A stretch of 64,000 bases of DNA from Rhodocista pekingensis. GTDB taxonomy: Bacteria > Pseudomonadota > Alphaproteobacteria > Azospirillales > Azospirillaceae. Positions 1 to 9,437 of this stretch are shown here, piece after piece. The stretch is taken from contig NZ_JBHTCM010000004.1 of assembly GCF_042665545.1 (NCBI RefSeq), forward strand, positions 496,001-560,000. Direction: 5' to 3'. The first letter of the stretch is position 1. Each line of letters starts with the position of its first letter. Position numbers and translations under genes: made by a program. A model generated the notes under the pieces. The model was not told where the DNA came from, did no database searches, and was given only the letters and a program-made list of their open reading frames with translations.

Positions 1-185
1 TAGGCGGCGCGGAACGCGGCCCGTTTCTTCAGGATGGTCAACCAGGACAGGCCCGCCTGGTTGATCTCCAGCACCAGCCGCTCGAACAGCGCCGCCTCGT
101 CGTCGAGCGGAACGCCGTACTCGCCCTCGTGATAGGGGCCGTGCCAGGGGTGGCCGGGGGCGATGTCGCAGTAGCTGAGCGTCAT
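1..185 (-). CDS. tag: DNA-3-methyladenine glycosylase I (5' part, cut by window edge)
   Basis: Base-excision repair glycosylase that removes 3-methyladenine from alkylated DNA. Only the first ~61 codons lie in the window; the reading frame runs off the left edge. The N-terminus has the family pattern: a YCD near the start (Tag has a zinc-binding Cys here), a YHEGEYGVP segment and a QAGLSW segment, which match the Tag YHDxEWGVP and QAGLSW motifs. The start is the ATG at 185. It follows the DUF1467 gene by only a few bases on the same strand, so it may be the last gene of the rnj-mce transcript. The family call is good; the rest of the protein cannot be judged here. Confidence 0.85.
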   Translation of the reverse strand, partial: MTLSYCDIAPGHPWHGPYHEGEYGVPLDDEAALFERLVLEINQAGLSWLTILKKRAAFRAA

Positions 186-191
186 GCCCCC

Positions 192-449
192 TCACGGTCC
201 GTCCGGCGGCCGCATCAGGGCCTGCCAGTCCAGCAGGCCCGTGGCGAAGACCGCCCAGACCACGCCGACGATGCCGGCAGTGATCAGGCTGGTCCAGAGG
301 AACTTGCGGGCCAGCATGGGCCGCGCCGGGGCGCTGGCCGCCGTGCCGGGCTCCGGCTGCTCCGGTGGCCGGACGCCGAAGGGCAGCACGGCGAACAGAA
401 CGATCCACCAGACCGTGAAGTAGATGGCAGCAAGGGTGACCCAGCCCAT
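192..449 (-). CDS. DUF1467 family small membrane protein
   Basis: An 85-residue protein with two predicted membrane segments (about residues 4-25 and 49-70) separated by a Pro/Ala-rich loop. N-terminal WWIVLFAVLPFGVR is typical of the DUF1467 family, which in alphaproteobacteria is commonly found directly after methylmalonyl-CoA epimerase, as here. Function is unknown. It begins 9 bases after the mce stop and is probably cotranscribed with it. Confidence 0.85.
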   Translation of the reverse strand: MGWVTLAAIYFTVWWIVLFAVLPFGVRPPEQPEPGTAASAPARPMLARKFLWTSLITAGIVGVVWAVFATGLLDWQALMRPPDGP

Positions 450-458
450 GCCCGGGCC

Positions 459-863
459 TCAGGCCTGTTCCAGCTCGACCAGGGTGCCGAACAGATCCTT
501 GGGATGCAGGAACAGCACCGGCCTGTCGTGCGCGCCGATCTTCGGTTCGCCGTCGCCCAGCACCCGCATCCCCTGCGCCTTCAGCCGGTCGCGGGCCGCC
601 AGGATGTCCTCCACCTCGTAGCAGATGTGGTGGATGCCGCCCGAAGGGTTCTTCTCCAGGAACTTTGCGATCGGGCTGTCGCTCCCCAGCGGGTGCAGCA
701 ACTCGATCTTCGTGTTGGGCAACTCGACGAAGACAGTGGTGACGCCGTGGGCGGGCAGGTCCACCGGTGCGCTCACCCGTGCCCCGAGTGTGTCCCGGTA
801 GGTGCCGCTGGCGGCGGCGAGGTCGGGGACCACGATGGCGACGTGATTGAGGCGGCCGATCAT
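459..863 (-). CDS. mce: methylmalonyl-CoA epimerase
   Basis: Interconverts (2R)- and (2S)-methylmalonyl-CoA in the propionyl-CoA to succinyl-CoA route; a cytoplasmic glyoxalase/VOC-fold metalloenzyme. The 134-residue product starts with MIGRLNHVAIVVPDL, the usual family N-terminus, so the ATG at 863 is preferred over an in-frame upstream start at 908 that would overlap the rnj 3' end. Metal-ligand candidates are His7, the His-His of GGIHHICYEV and the Glu of LVELEQA at the C-terminus. Length is normal. It sits between rnj and the DUF1467 gene, an arrangement conserved in many alphaproteobacteria. Confidence 0.93.
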   Translation of the reverse strand: MIGRLNHVAIVVPDLAAASGTYRDTLGARVSAPVDLPAHGVTTVFVELPNTKIELLHPLGSDSPIAKFLEKNPSGGIHHICYEVEDILAARDRLKAQGMRVLGDGEPKIGAHDRPVLFLHPKDLFGTLVELEQA

Positions 864-891
864 TCTGTCTGCACTCCGGATCAGGGTCCGC

Positions 892-2580
892 TCAGAGGCG
901 GACGACATGCACTTCGGTCAGGGGCTTGCGGCCCTGGCTGGCGTTGAAGCTGCGCCGGACGGCAAGACGCACGGCATCGCGCACCGCCTCGTCGTCCCGC
1001 CGCGACTGCATGGGCATAGTCTCGACCGTCCGCCGGAGCAAGTCCACCAGATCGGCTACCGCTGCTTCCGTCTCTTCCGGGTCCAGCAACCCCATGACGG
1101 AGACTCTGGGATCGGCGGCGAGGTCGCCCCTCGCCGTCAGCAGCACCGTGGCGACGGCGGCGCCGTTGAGCATCATGCGGTGGCGCGAGCGCATGGCGCC
1201 CCCGTTGACCGGCACGATCCGGCGCCCGTCCAGGCAGAGCCGCCCGGACGGCACATGGCCCACGATCTCCGCCGGACCGGGGGCGAGCCGGAGGACGGCG
1301 CCGTCCTCGGGGATCACCGTCTCCGCCACCTGGCACTGCTGTGCGAGCTGGGCGTTCGCCGTCAGGTGTCGGCGCTCGCCATGCACCGGGATCACGGCCC
1401 GCGGCCGCACCCACTGGTAGAGGCTGGTCAGCTCGTCCCGCGCCGGATGGCCCGAGACATGGACGAAGGCGTCGTCCGCCGTCACCACCTCGATGCCGCG
1501 GCGGATCAGGGCGTTCTGGACCTTGGCGATGTCCTTCTCGTTGCCCGGAATCTCACGGGCGGAGAAGACGACGACATCGCCCGGCGCGAGGTCGATCTCC
1601 GGATGGTCGCCCCCGGCGATGCGGGACAGCGCCGCCCGCGGCTCGCCCTGGCTGCCGGTGCAGATCAGCACGCACTTGTCGCGCGGCAGGAAGCCGGCGT
1701 CGTGCTCGGTGACGAAGGGCGGCAGGTCGGTGAGGTAGCCGGTCGCCCGCGCCGCCGCGTCGATCCGCCAGAGCGAGCGCCCGATCAGGGCGACATGGCG
1801 GTCGTTGGCCTGTGCGGCGACGGCGATGGAGTGCAGCCGCGCCACGTTGGTGGCGAAGCAGCCGACCGCGATGCGCCCGGTGTAGCGGCCGAACAGGGTG
1901 ATGAGGCTGTCGCGCACGGCCGCCTCCGAGCCGGCGACGCCGGGCACGAGCGCGTTGGTGCTGTCGCAGACGAGCGCCGTCACCCCTTCCCGCCCCAGCC
2001 GCTTCAGCGTCGCCTCGTCAGCCGTGGCGCCGATCACCGGATCGGGGTCCAGCTTCCAGTCGCCGCTGTGCAGCACCGTGCCCGCCGGGGTGCGGATGAC
2101 CAGGGCGTTCGGCTCCGGGATCGAGTGGGTGACGGTCACCAGCTCCAGGTCGAAGGGGCCGACCTGGAACCGGCCGGACAGCGGCACCTCGATGATCTGG
2201 ACGTCGCCGGAGAGGCCGCGCTCCTGGAGCTTCACCCGCAGCACGGCGGCGGCGAACGGCGTGCAGTAGACCGGACAGCGCAGCTCCGGCCAGAGATAGG
2301 GCACGGCGCCGAGATGGTCCTCATGCGCATGGGTGATGACGAGCCCGGCCAGATCCTCCCTCCGCTCCGCGATGAAGGTCGGGTCCGGCAGCAGGATCTC
2401 CACGCCGGGCGTCGTCTCGTCGCCGAAGCTGATCCCGAGATCGACCATCAGCCAACTGCCGGCGTGGCCGTAGAGATTGAGATTCATCCCGATCTCGCCG
2501 GACCCGCCCAGCGGCACGAAGTACAGGGCCCCGGGATCGAAATCGGCGTCGCCGAGGGCGATTTCATTATCCATGGTCAA
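892..2580 (-). CDS. rnj: ribonuclease J
   Basis: A 562-residue metallo-beta-lactamase/beta-CASP nuclease expected to act in mRNA turnover and rRNA maturation as a 5' exo- and endoribonuclease. The zinc motif HAHEDH is seen at residues 84-89 (HxHxDH), preceded by PLGGSGEIGMN near residue 23, both diagnostic of RNase J. A C-terminal RNase J domain is present at the normal length. The gene lies a few bases downstream of coaX and upstream of mce. A second ATG two codons in (2574) is a possible alternative start. Confidence 0.93.
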   Translation of the reverse strand: MTMDNEIALGDADFDPGALYFVPLGGSGEIGMNLNLYGHAGSWLMVDLGISFGDETTPGVEILLPDPTFIAERREDLAGLVITHAHEDHLGAVPYLWPELRCPVYCTPFAAAVLRVKLQERGLSGDVQIIEVPLSGRFQVGPFDLELVTVTHSIPEPNALVIRTPAGTVLHSGDWKLDPDPVIGATADEATLKRLGREGVTALVCDSTNALVPGVAGSEAAVRDSLITLFGRYTGRIAVGCFATNVARLHSIAVAAQANDRHVALIGRSLWRIDAAARATGYLTDLPPFVTEHDAGFLPRDKCVLICTGSQGEPRAALSRIAGGDHPEIDLAPGDVVVFSAREIPGNEKDIAKVQNALIRRGIEVVTADDAFVHVSGHPARDELTSLYQWVRPRAVIPVHGERRHLTANAQLAQQCQVAETVIPEDGAVLRLAPGPAEIVGHVPSGRLCLDGRRIVPVNGGAMRSRHRMMLNGAAVATVLLTARGDLAADPRVSVMGLLDPEETEAAVADLVDLLRRTVETMPMQSRRDDEAVRDAVRLAVRRSFNASQGRKPLTEVHVVRL

Positions 2581-2584
2581 TGAC

Positions 2585-3370
2585 TTACCGGGCTGCGTTG
2601 CGTTGGTGGATGAGCAGCAGCCCGCGCAGGGTCAGGTCTGCATCGATGGCGTCCACGAGGGTGCTGCCTTCCGCGAACAGCCGCACGAGGCCGCCGGTGC
2701 CGATCACGGTGACACGCGGGTCGCCCGTGGGCGACAGCTCGGCCCTGATCCGCGCGAGGATGCCTTCGATCATCCCCGTATAGCCCCAGAACATGCCGGA
2801 CTGCATGGCGGCCACCGTGCCCTTGCCGATCACCCGGTCGGGGCGGAGGATGTCCACCTTCGGCAACTGTGCCGCCACCCGGTGCAGCGCGTCCAGGGAC
2901 AGCACCGGACCCGGGGCGATGACGCCGCCGGCGAAATCGCCGTTCGCGTCCACCACGTCGAAGGTGGTGCCGGTGCCGATGTCGATGACGACCAGCGGCG
3001 GCGGGTAGGTGGCGACGGCGGCGACGGCGTTGACCAGACGGTCGGCACCGGCCTCCTTCGGATTGTCGATCCGGACCTCCAGCCCCAGCCGGACCCCGGG
3101 ATCGCCCACCCGCATCGGGGTGCAGCCGAAATGCTCCTCGCACAGCGTCGTCAGCGGGCCGGTCTGCGCCGGCACGACGCTGGACAGGATGGCGGCGTGG
3201 ATGTCCTTCCGCGTCAGCCCCTTCATCGCCATCAGGGCCACCAGCCAGACGGCGTATTCGTCGGCCGTGCGGCGGCCTTCGGTGGAGACGCGCCACTGCC
3301 CCCGCTTCGCATCGCCTTCGAAGACGGCGAAGACGACGTTGGTGTTGCCGGCGTCGATGGCGAGCAGCAT
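2585..3370 (-). CDS. coaX: type III pantothenate kinase
   Basis: First step of coenzyme A synthesis: ATP-dependent phosphorylation of pantothenate, by the CoaX-type (ASKHA-fold) enzyme that needs a monovalent cation. The 261-residue product starts MLLAIDAGNTN, the phosphate-1 motif of the family (residues 6-11), and has the GADRLVNA and DIGTGTTFD motifs in the middle. It is 4 bases from rnj and 10 bases from birA, so it sits in a tight birA-coaX-rnj block behind nuoN, a typical alphaproteobacterial arrangement. Confidence 0.95.
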   Translation of the reverse strand: MLLAIDAGNTNVVFAVFEGDAKRGQWRVSTEGRRTADEYAVWLVALMAMKGLTRKDIHAAILSSVVPAQTGPLTTLCEEHFGCTPMRVGDPGVRLGLEVRIDNPKEAGADRLVNAVAAVATYPPPLVVIDIGTGTTFDVVDANGDFAGGVIAPGPVLSLDALHRVAAQLPKVDILRPDRVIGKGTVAAMQSGMFWGYTGMIEGILARIRAELSPTGDPRVTVIGTGGLVRLFAEGSTLVDAIDADLTLRGLLLIHQRNAAR

Positions 3371-3380
3371 GTCCTTCCCT

Positions 3381-4154
3381 TCAGCCGAAGAAGACGTCGC
3401 CGGCCGTGACCCGGCGGCGCCCCTCGGTCGTCTCGACGATCAGGCCGCCATCGTCGTCCAGGTCCACGAAACGGCCGGCGAAGCTCTCCCCCGCCAGCCG
3501 GACGGTGAGAGGTCCGCCCAGCCCGTGCGCGGCGTTCAACCAGGCCGCCCGCACGGGCGCGAAGCCCTGCGCCCGCCAGCGGTTGTACCAGGACTGGAAG
3601 TGCCGGGCATAGAGCCCCAGCACGGCGTCGGGATCGGGCGATACAGCACCGCGGGACAGCAGCGAGCAGGACGGATAGCCCGGCACGTCCGGGTGGTGCA
3701 GGACGTTGATGCCGACACCCACGACCAGCCAGTCCACGCTGCCGTCGGCGGCCGGTTCGGATTCCAGCAGGATGCCGGCGATCTTCGCCCCGTCCACCAG
3801 CACGTCGTTGGGCCATTTCAGCCGGGCCAGACCGGGAACCAGATCCGAGACGGTCTGGCCCACGGCGAGCGCCGCGACGAAGGACACCTGCGCCGCCACC
3901 AGCGGCGGCACGCCCGGGCGCAGCACGAGACTGGTGTAGAGATTGCCCTCCGGCGAGGTCCAGCCACGGCCGCGGCGGCCGCGGCCGGCCTCCTGCCGCC
4001 GGGCCCGGATCAGGGTCCCCTCCGGGGCACCGCCCTGGGCAAGAGCCTTCGCCTCGTCGTTCGTGCTGCCGCAGACCTCCAGCGGGACCAGCCGGTACCA
4101 GGGCGGGAGGTCGGGCGACCGGACCATCACCCCGGATTCCGCCGTGTCGGACAT
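3381..4154 (-). CDS. birA: biotin--[acetyl-CoA-carboxylase] ligase
   Basis: Activates biotin to biotinyl-AMP and attaches it to the carboxyl carrier protein. The 257-residue protein has the CGSTNDEA motif and the biotin/ATP loop GRGRRGRGWTSPEGNLY. There is no N-terminal helix-turn-helix region, so this is a ligase-only (class I) BirA and not a bio-operon repressor. It starts 10 bases after nuoN stops and is probably read through from the nuo operon. Confidence 0.95.
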   Translation of the reverse strand: MSDTAESGVMVRSPDLPPWYRLVPLEVCGSTNDEAKALAQGGAPEGTLIRARRQEAGRGRRGRGWTSPEGNLYTSLVLRPGVPPLVAAQVSFVAALAVGQTVSDLVPGLARLKWPNDVLVDGAKIAGILLESEPAADGSVDWLVVGVGINVLHHPDVPGYPSCSLLSRGAVSPDPDAVLGLYARHFQSWYNRWRAQGFAPVRAAWLNAAHGLGGPLTVRLAGESFAGRFVDLDDDGGLIVETTEGRRRVTAGDVFFG

Positions 4155-4164
4155 GGGCCGCCGA

Positions 4165-5610
4165 TCACCTCAGGAACAGCGTGGACGCGGCCGCGGCGGC
4201 CCTGTTCAGGATGCCCTCGGAGAACACGTAGAAGACCGGAAAGACGAACAGCGCGGTGCCGCCGATCACGAGCGCCGAGGCGCGGGCCGGACGCTCGATC
4301 GTCTCCATCAGGTCGTCGAACCACATCATCTTCACGATGCGCAGATAGTAGAAGAGGCTGATGACGCTGGTCAGCACGCCGATCACTGCCAGCACGTAGA
4401 GCTGCGCCTCGATCGCCGCCATGAAGACGTAGAGCTTGCCGAAGAAGCCGGCCATCGGTGGCACGCCGCCCAGGCTGAACATGAAGAACGCCATGGCCAG
4501 CGCCATCATCGGATGGCTCCTGGAGAGGCCCGACAGATCGTCGATGTTCTCCACCATCCGGCCGTTCACCCGCATGGAGAGGATGACCGCGAAGGCGCCG
4601 ACATTCATGGCGAGATAGATCGCCAGATAGATCAGCACGCCGCGGACCCCCTCCTCCGTGCCGGCGGCAAGGCCGACCAGCGCGTACCCGATATGGCCGA
4701 TGGAGCTGTAGGCCATCATGCGCTTGATGTTGCGCTGCTGGATCGCCGCCAGGGAGCCGAGCAGCATGCTGGCGACGGCGGAGAACCAGACCACCTGCTG
4801 CCACTGGGCCAGCAGCTCCCCGAACGGATCGACCAGAACCCGGACGAACAGGGCCAGCGCCGCCACCTTGGGCGCCACGGCGAAGAAGGCGGTGACCGAG
4901 GTCGGCGCCCCCTCATAGACGTCGGGCGTCCACATGTGGAACGGCACGGCGGAGATCTTGAAGGCCAGACCCGCGGCGACGAAGACCAGACCGACGACCA
5001 CGCCGGTCGCGGCCGGCACGTCGGAGGAGAACATCACCGCCAGACGCTCGAAGTTCGTCGTGCCCGAGAAGCCGTAGATCAGGCTGGCACCGTAGAGCAG
5101 GATGCAGGAGGAGAGCGAGCCGAGGAGGAAGTACTTGAGCCCCGCCTCCGACGACTTGGCGTAGTCGCGCCGGAAGGCGGCGATCACGTAGAGCGACAGG
5201 GACTGAAGCTCCAGCCCGACATAGAGCGAGATCAGGTCGTTCGCCGACACCATCAGCATCATGCCGACGGTGGCGAGCAGCATCAGGACCGGATACTCGA
5301 AGCGGTCCATCTGCTCCCGCTCCAGGTAGTTGACCGAGAGCACCACGGTCAGGGCCGTGGCTGTCAGGATCAGCACCTTGGCGAAGACGGCGAAATCGTC
5401 CGCGATGAACATGCCGGCGAAGGTCACCGCCCGGTCACCCGAAGCGACCAGCACCAGCACGCCGGCGACCAGGGCCGAGCCCACGGCCAGCCAGGAGACC
5501 AGCCGCGTGCTGTCCGCACGGCGGAAGACGCCCAGCATCAGGAGTGCCATGGCCGCGCAGGCCAGGAACATCTCCGGCAGGGCCGGCAGGAAATCTGGAA
5601 TGGCGACCAT
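4165..5610 (-). CDS. nuoN: NADH-quinone oxidoreductase subunit N
   Basis: Membrane-arm, proton-pumping subunit of complex I, homologous to Mrp-type antiporters. The 481-residue protein is hydrophobic throughout, with about 14 membrane segments. Family landmarks include the VGLELQSLSLYVI segment and the KISAVPFHMWTPDVYEGAPT segment, which carries the conserved Lys and Pro of the broken helix. It is the last gene of the nuo cluster and starts 3 bases after nuoM ends. Confidence 0.97.
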   Translation of the reverse strand: MVAIPDFLPALPEMFLACAAMALLMLGVFRRADSTRLVSWLAVGSALVAGVLVLVASGDRAVTFAGMFIADDFAVFAKVLILTATALTVVLSVNYLEREQMDRFEYPVLMLLATVGMMLMVSANDLISLYVGLELQSLSLYVIAAFRRDYAKSSEAGLKYFLLGSLSSCILLYGASLIYGFSGTTNFERLAVMFSSDVPAATGVVVGLVFVAAGLAFKISAVPFHMWTPDVYEGAPTSVTAFFAVAPKVAALALFVRVLVDPFGELLAQWQQVVWFSAVASMLLGSLAAIQQRNIKRMMAYSSIGHIGYALVGLAAGTEEGVRGVLIYLAIYLAMNVGAFAVILSMRVNGRMVENIDDLSGLSRSHPMMALAMAFFMFSLGGVPPMAGFFGKLYVFMAAIEAQLYVLAVIGVLTSVISLFYYLRIVKMMWFDDLMETIERPARASALVIGGTALFVFPVFYVFSEGILNRAAAAASTLFLR

Positions 5611-5613
5611 GGT

Positions 5614-7164
5614 TCAGTTTCCGCTCGTCGGGGTGCGGTCGGCGACCTGGGTGCCGGGCTCGTCGTCGATCAGGCCGGCGGCCTTCAGCGACGCCTGATG
5701 GTCGAGCAGCACCTTCTCGACCGTCGGCGCATAGACGTCTTTGAAGCTGGCGGGGAAGATGCCCATGATCAGCACGATGGCGACCAGGGGCGCAAAGTAG
5801 GCCGTGTCGGTCCAGCGCAGGTCCCGCATCGCCTTCACGCCGTCCTTGTCCAGCTTGCCGAAGAACAGCCGCCGGTACAGCAGCAGCATGTAGGCAGCCC
5901 CCAGCACGAGGCCGGTGGCAGCGAACATCGCTACCCAGGTGTTCACCTGGAAGGCCCCGAGCATGGTCAGAAACTCACCCACGAAGCCGCTGGTGCCGGG
6001 CAGGCCCACCGAGGCCAGCATGAACACCATGAAGACGAAGGCGTAGCGCGGCAGGTTCTGCGCCATGCCGCCGTACTTCACGATCTCGCGGGTGTGGAGC
6101 TGGGCGTAGGCGAAGCCGATGCACAGGAACAGCGCGGCCGACACGATGGTGTGGCTCAGCATCTGGAAGATGGCGCCGTCCATGCCCTGCTGGGTCATGG
6201 TGAAGATGCCCATGGTCACGTAGCCCATGTGCGCCACGGAGCTGTAGGCGATCATCTTCTTCATGTCGGTCTGTGCCAGCGCCACCAGCGAGGTGTAGAT
6301 GATCGCCACCACCGACAGCACGAACACGAAGTCCGTGAAGAAGAAGGTCGCCTCCGGCAGCATCTGCACGTTCACCCGGATCAGGCCGTAGCCGCCCATC
6401 TTCAGCATGACGCCCGCCAGCATCACCGACCCGGCGGTCGGCGCCTCGACGTGGGCGAAGGGCAGCCAGGTGTGCAGCGGCCAGATCGGCGTCTTCACCG
6501 CGAAGGCGATGAAGAATCCGACCCAGAGCCAGAGCTGCAAGGTGGCGGCGAACGGATGGTCCACCATCACCCGCATGTCCATCGTCCCGGCGACCAGATA
6601 CATGGCCAGGATGGCCAGCAGCATCAGCACCGAGCCGATGAAGGTGTAGAGGAAGAACTTGTAGGCGGCGTAGATCCGCCCCGGCCCGCCCCAGACGCCG
6701 ATGATCAGGAACATCGGCAGCAGCACGCCCTCGAAGAACAGGTAGAAGAGGACGAAATCCAGCGCCGTGAACATGCCGACCATCATGGTCTCAAGCACCA
6801 GCAGCGCGATCATGAACTCCTTGACCCGCTTGTCGATGGTGGTCCAGGAGGCGAGCACGCAGATCGGCGTCAGGAAGGTGGAGGCGAGCACGAACCAGAT
6901 GGAGATGCCGTCCACGCCCTTGATGTAGGCGATGTTGAAGGACGGTATCCACCGGTACTCCTCCATCATCTGGAAGCCCGGGTTGGACGGGTCGAAGTTG
7001 GCGAGGATGAAGAGCGAGATCACGAAGGTGATCAGCGACGTCCAGAGCGCCACCGCCTTCGCGTTCCGGTCCACCAGCTCCTGCTCGCCGCGGATCATCA
7101 GGATGGACAATGCACCGACGAGCGGAAGGAACGTCGTGATCGTCAGGATCGGCCAGTCAGCCAT
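5614..7164 (-). CDS. nuoM: NADH-quinone oxidoreductase subunit M
   Basis: Antiporter-like proton-pumping subunit of complex I, 516 residues, about 14 membrane helices. The two conserved charges of the pump can be located: Glu145 in YLFFEGVLLP and Lys224 in AVKTPIWPLH, followed by the HTWLPFAHVEAPT segment. Length and order (between nuoL and nuoN) are standard. Confidence 0.97.
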   Translation of the reverse strand: MADWPILTITTFLPLVGALSILMIRGEQELVDRNAKAVALWTSLITFVISLFILANFDPSNPGFQMMEEYRWIPSFNIAYIKGVDGISIWFVLASTFLTPICVLASWTTIDKRVKEFMIALLVLETMMVGMFTALDFVLFYLFFEGVLLPMFLIIGVWGGPGRIYAAYKFFLYTFIGSVLMLLAILAMYLVAGTMDMRVMVDHPFAATLQLWLWVGFFIAFAVKTPIWPLHTWLPFAHVEAPTAGSVMLAGVMLKMGGYGLIRVNVQMLPEATFFFTDFVFVLSVVAIIYTSLVALAQTDMKKMIAYSSVAHMGYVTMGIFTMTQQGMDGAIFQMLSHTIVSAALFLCIGFAYAQLHTREIVKYGGMAQNLPRYAFVFMVFMLASVGLPGTSGFVGEFLTMLGAFQVNTWVAMFAATGLVLGAAYMLLLYRRLFFGKLDKDGVKAMRDLRWTDTAYFAPLVAIVLIMGIFPASFKDVYAPTVEKVLLDHQASLKAAGLIDDEPGTQVADRTPTSGN

Positions 7165-7182
7165 TGAGAACGCCCCCTCGCC

Positions 7183-9123
7183 TCAGCGCACCAGGAAGAA
7201 CCAACCGACCAGCAGGACAAGGCCGATCACCATCACGAACGCATAGTGGAACACGTAGCCCGTCTGGAGCCGGCTGGCGCCGGCCGCGAGCTGCCGGGTC
7301 ACGGCAGCCAGCCCGTCCGGGCCCAGGCCGTCGATCACCGCCTCGTCGCCGCCCTTCCAGAGGCCGCGGCCCAGGGCCTGCGCCGGCTTCACGAAGACGG
7401 CGTCGTACAGCTCGTCGAAGTAGTACTTGCGGAAGACGATCCCGTGCAGCAGCCGAACGGCCGCCACCGTCTTCGCCGGCAGATCCGGCCTGACGATGTA
7501 GAACAGGTAGGCCAGCGCGATGCCCAGCACCCCCATGCCCAGCGGCGCCAACGGCACCCAGCCCGGCACATGGTGGGCCGCGTCGATGATCGTCCCGCCA
7601 TGGGCGTCCGGCAGCATCAGGATGCTGCCCCCCCAGAAGTGGGCCAGGTCGTGCCCGACGAACCAGGGATAGGCTACGAAACCGGCAGCGACGGCGCCGA
7701 CCGCCAGCACGTAGAGCGGCACCAGCATGACCTGCGGGCTCTCGTGGACGTGGGCCATCACCTTCTCGTTCGCCCGCGGCTGACCGTGGAAGGTCAGGAA
7801 CAGCAGGCGCCAGGAGTAGAAGGCCGTCATCAGCGCGGCCGCCAGCCCCAGCCAGAAGGCCAGCGTGCCGTACCAGCTATGGTCGGCGTAGGCGACCTCC
7901 AGGATCATGTCCTTGGAGTAGTAGCCGGCGAACGGGATGATGCCCGCCAGAGCCAGATTGCCGATCCACATCAGGCCGTAGGTGACCGGGATCAGGCGCC
8001 AGATGCCGCCCATGTTCCGCATGTCCTGCTCACCCGACATGGCATGGATCACCGAGCCGGCGCCCAGGAACAGCAGCGCCTTGAAGAAGGCGTGCGTCAT
8101 CAGGTGGAAGATCGCCGCTGGATAGGCACCGACGCCGATGGCGAAGAACATGTAGCCGAGCTGGCTCATGGTCGAATAGGCGATGACCCGCTTGATGTCG
8201 AACTGGGTCAGGCCGATGGTCGCCGCGATGAAGGCGGTCAGAGCGCCCATGACGGTGACGAAGGCCAGCGCGTCGGGCGCGTACTCGAACAGCGGGCTCA
8301 TCCGCGCCAGCATGAAGACGCCGGCGGTCACCATGGTGGCGGCGTGGATCAGCGCGGAGACGGGCGTCGGCCCCTCCATCGCATCCGGCAGCCAGGTGTG
8401 CAGGCCGAGCTGGGCCGACTTGCCCATGGCGCCGATGAACAGCAGCACGCAGACCGTGGTCAGCGCGTGGACCTCGAAGCCCAGGAAATTGAAGGTCGCG
8501 TCCGCCTGCTGCGGCGCCGCGGTGAAGACCGCGTCAAACTCCACGGTGCCGAAGAGGAAGAACACCGCCATGATGCCCAGGGCGAAGCCGAAATCGCCCA
8601 CACGGTTGACCAGGAACGCCTTCATGGAGGCGTCGTTGGCGCTCTTCTTCTCGTACCAGAAGTTGATCAGCAGGTAGGAGGCAAGGCCCACGCCCTCCCA
8701 GCCGAAGAACATCTGCACCAGATTGTCCGCCGTCACCAGCATGAGCATCATGAAGGTGAACAGGCTGAGGTAGGACATGAACCGCGCCTTGGACGGGTCG
8801 TGGCTCATGTACCCCACCGAGTAGACATGGACCATCGCCGACACGACGTTGACCACCACCAACATGACGGCGGTCAGCGCGTCGATGCGCAGGGCCCAGT
8901 CCACCTCGAAACTGCCGCTGTCGATCCAGGTGAAGAGCGTGACGGTGCGCGTGGCCTCGGGCCCGCTGAACCCCACCTCGACGAACAGGATGCAGGACAG
9001 GACGGCGGCAATCAGCATCAGGGTGCAGGTGACGATCTGCGCCCCCCGGTCCCCGATGAAGCGGCCGAAGAACCCGGCGACGAAGGCGCCGAGCAGCGGC
9101 AGGAATACGGCTGCGATCTCCAT
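7183..9123 (-). CDS. nuoL: NADH-quinone oxidoreductase subunit L
   Basis: The distal antiporter-like pump of complex I, 646 residues, with the long C-terminal lateral helix expected for NuoL. Landmarks are FFGWEGVGLASY (conserved Glu), GKSAQLGLHTWLPDAMEGPTPVS (conserved Lys and the family signature) and LIHAATMVTAGVF. It starts 4 bases after nuoK stops. Confidence 0.97.
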   Translation of the reverse strand: MEIAAVFLPLLGAFVAGFFGRFIGDRGAQIVTCTLMLIAAVLSCILFVEVGFSGPEATRTVTLFTWIDSGSFEVDWALRIDALTAVMLVVVNVVSAMVHVYSVGYMSHDPSKARFMSYLSLFTFMMLMLVTADNLVQMFFGWEGVGLASYLLINFWYEKKSANDASMKAFLVNRVGDFGFALGIMAVFFLFGTVEFDAVFTAAPQQADATFNFLGFEVHALTTVCVLLFIGAMGKSAQLGLHTWLPDAMEGPTPVSALIHAATMVTAGVFMLARMSPLFEYAPDALAFVTVMGALTAFIAATIGLTQFDIKRVIAYSTMSQLGYMFFAIGVGAYPAAIFHLMTHAFFKALLFLGAGSVIHAMSGEQDMRNMGGIWRLIPVTYGLMWIGNLALAGIIPFAGYYSKDMILEVAYADHSWYGTLAFWLGLAAALMTAFYSWRLLFLTFHGQPRANEKVMAHVHESPQVMLVPLYVLAVGAVAAGFVAYPWFVGHDLAHFWGGSILMLPDAHGGTIIDAAHHVPGWVPLAPLGMGVLGIALAYLFYIVRPDLPAKTVAAVRLLHGIVFRKYYFDELYDAVFVKPAQALGRGLWKGGDEAVIDGLGPDGLAAVTRQLAAGASRLQTGYVFHYAFVMVIGLVLLVGWFFLVR

Positions 9124-9127
9124 GCCC

Positions 9128-9436
9128 TCAGCCCTTCATCATGTTGATGTCCTCCACCGCGATGGTGCCGCGGTTTCGGAAGTAGACCACCAGGATGGCG
9201 AGGCCGATGGCCGCCTCCGCGGCGGCCACGGTCAGGATGAACAGGGTGAAGACCTGGCCCGCCAGATCGTTCAGGAACACGGAGAAGGCCACGAGGTTGA
9301 TGTTGACGGCGAGGAGCATCAGCTCGATCGACATCAGCAGGACGATGACGTTGCGCCGGTTCATCAGGATCCCGAAGGCCCCCAGGCCGAACAGGATCGC
9401 GCCCACGGTCAGGTAGTGGGTAAGACCGATCTCCAT
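9128..9436 (-). CDS. nuoK: NADH-quinone oxidoreductase subunit K
   Basis: Small membrane subunit (102 residues, three helices) that carries part of the proton path of complex I. The two conserved membrane glutamates are at residues 38 (MSIELML) and 74 (AAAEAAIG), equivalent to Glu36 and Glu72 of the E. coli subunit. It starts one base after nuoJ ends, so translation is probably coupled. Confidence 0.97.
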   Translation of the reverse strand: MEIGLTHYLTVGAILFGLGAFGILMNRRNVIVLLMSIELMLLAVNINLVAFSVFLNDLAGQVFTLFILTVAAAEAAIGLAILVVYFRNRGTIAVEDINMMKG

Positions 9437-9437
9437 G

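Noticed and set aside
3943..9147. Very long open frames on the plus strand opposite nuoN, nuoM and nuoL (for example 3943-7167 and 7246-9147)
   Set aside because: They are antisense shadows of well-recognised nuo genes in GC-rich DNA; their translations are Arg/His/Gln-rich without any family motif.
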